Position numbers and translations under genes: made by a program. Below the pieces are notes generated by a model. It worked only from the letters and a program-made list of their open reading frames with translations, was not told the DNA's origin and searched no databases. Positions 62,701 through 64,000 of a stretch of 64,000 bases of DNA are shown here, in pieces (the stretch's first letter is position 1; every line of letters begins with the position of its first letter). The stretch comes from Roridomyces roridus (taxonomy: Eukaryota; Basidiomycota; Agaricomycetes; Agaricales; Mycenaceae). Where the stretch lies: assembly GCA_029378245.1 (NCBI GenBank), contig JARKIF010000158.1:1-64000 (forward strand), given 5' to 3'.

Positions 62701-64000
62701 TCAAATGACTTGCGGACATGCGCCTCATCGCCAGGTAGGAGAATATCCAAGAACCCTTATGTCGCATACAATCAATCTTCTCTCGCTCGAAAAGGAAAAG
62801 AAAAGGTCAAACACACCCTGAATGCAATAAAACAACCCCGTATTCAAATCTCCGGCCTTGGCAAGAGTAGAACCCGCGGGAAAGAACAAGATCTCAACCT
62901 CGTTGTCCAAACCGCTCATGTACCCGTCTCCAGAAGCGATAGTGGATGACCCGCCCGTCAAACTCGATGTATCATCCCCTAGGTCCAACAATGATAAAGA
63001 GCCAAAGGAGGACTTGAACATCTCAGAACTGCCCGAGGGACTGCGCCCCACAGGATCAAAGGCAGCCAACGCCGGAGAGGCTTCAAGGCTGTCCGTGCCA
63101 CTCATGGGAGGCTGCAACAGCCCTATCGACTTGGCGATGCAGGACATGACTTCATCTCGTAGATCAAAGTCCTCGGTAGAAGCGCCCGACGATTGACGAC
63201 TGTGGATGGCATCGGGGAAAAAGGTTTGGCGGGAGGAAGAAACTTTCGGAGTGTTGAGGATACTAAAAGTCCGCCTGAATGCTGGATAATTGTCATTCAT
63301 CTGGTTCGCAGAGGTCATCAAGTCGCCCGCTTGAACCGCACTCCGCGCTTGGTTTCTGAAAGGACCAGAGTGAGACGAGCTCGGTCTTCGCCGATTGGGT
63401 ACTGGAGGCTCTTCCAGCTTGACCTTTGTCGTACTGGTGGAATCTCCGGAGCTGCCGCTGAGCGATATGCGACTGGCCAAGGGGGTCATGACTGACGCGG
63501 GATCCCCCAGACCGAAATAATCGTGGCTGGTTTCCGACCTCCCACCGGTATCAAAGCGTTGGCGAAGATGCTCGAGGCCACCGCCTTGGTAAAACGAATC
63601 CGGCAGTGGATGACAAGCAATGTCGTTCATCGCCCGTTCCGTGCGGAGAATTTCGGAAGTCAATCCAAGATACTTGTGAGCAGCGTTGAACGTGACTCGG
63701 GCAAATCGCGTAACAATGACTAGACAAAGTCAGTCAGATTTCTAGACCCGGGGAAAGCATACCTTGAACGATGTGACCAGTAGCTTTTGGGAACTTCTTC
63801 GTTAGTCGACGGAAGGCTTCAGCGGGTATTACAGCCAGGGTTGTATCCTCAGTGGCGCGTGCGACCACTCCACGGTAAATGCTCCCAGGCCGTCTGAGTA
63901 AGGGCGGGCGCGTAGTAGGAGGGGTCGATGGCATTGATTCTGGTTCCTCCACAAAGACAGGCGACATGGAATCGGCCCGCAAGAGCTCGGGGTGAACGGT
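59724..64000 (-). CDS. NTE1: NTE1-type lysophospholipase / patatin-like phospholipase (N-terminus outside window)
   Basis: Neuropathy target esterase homologue of the ER, which deacylates phosphatidylcholine to glycerophosphocholine. The gene runs from beyond 64000 to the stop at 59724 with about ten short introns. From the N-terminal side: the end of a cyclic-nucleotide-binding-like domain ([19 protein letters not shown]), [19 protein letters not shown], a Ser-rich linker, a second module ([21 protein letters not shown]) and a third ([33 protein letters not shown]). The interdomain [21 protein letters not shown] precedes the patatin domain. There the oxyanion loop is [10 protein letters not shown], the nucleophile Ser is in [16 protein letters not shown] and the catalytic Asp is in MLVDGGY. 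It ends with [16 protein letters not shown] and a basic tail. Both catalytic residues are present. The transmembrane N-terminus lies outside the window. Confidence 0.93.

Overview
The window reads as nuclear DNA of a filamentous basidiomycete, most likely an agaricomycete mushroom. Genes are dense and carry many introns of about 45-60 nt with GT..AG ends (one GC..AG). The protein set is fungal: a G-beta subunit, TFIID subunits, an NTE1-type phospholipase and a multi-homeodomain protein. Ty3/gypsy and Ty1/copia elements typical of Agaricomycetes are present. There is no bacterial operon structure, and I saw no rRNA or tRNA gene that I could defend.

Layout. 1-2.3 kb: gene-free, with diverged tandem repeats. 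2.3-18.7 kb: a compact housekeeping block with G-beta (WD40), a long coiled-coil protein, a TTC27/Emw1-type TPR protein, TAF4 and an RPAP3-like co-chaperone divergent across 39 bp, a transmembrane Ser/Thr kinase, a sulfotransferase-family protein, TAF11 and an F-box-like protein. 18.9-20.1 kb: an internally duplicated segment, possibly a degenerate minus-strand gene. 20.5-29.3 kb: an unknown membrane protein, a three-homeodomain protein, a YcaC/isochorismatase-type hydrolase and gene fragments. 30.4-57.6 kb: retrotransposon territory. 58.7-64 kb: a second sulfotransferase-family gene and NTE1, which runs off the right edge.

Retrotransposons, all on the minus strand. (a) A complete Ty3/gypsy chromovirus, 30433-37083: 476-bp LTRs that look identical, TSD CGAGG, and a Tf1-like self-priming signature. 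(b) A 1.66-kb gag-only copia derivative, 40646-42306: 260-bp LTRs, TSD GCCCT, sitting in exon 1 of a small host gene whose frame is restored exactly on excision. (c) A copia element, 44330-57554: 181-bp LTRs, TSD GAGGA, with an initiator-tRNA anticodon-arm type PBS abutting the LTR. It interrupts a second host ORF, again frame-perfect on excision. (d) A second, unrelated Ty3/gypsy element, 48444-56177: 664-bp LTRs, 4-bp TSD CTGT, nested inside the copia gag-protease frame. The order is therefore host gene, then copia, then gypsy.

The most notable signal is shared by the three coding-competent elements. Each has the in-frame heptamer G_GGT_TTT just upstream of the stop of its first long frame, and in each case a -1 slip there opens the next frame. 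In the two gypsy elements this is the gag/pol (or gag-pro/pol) junction. In the copia element it lies between protease and integrase. All coordinates, splice sites and terminal repeats were read by eye; no alignment or database search was run.
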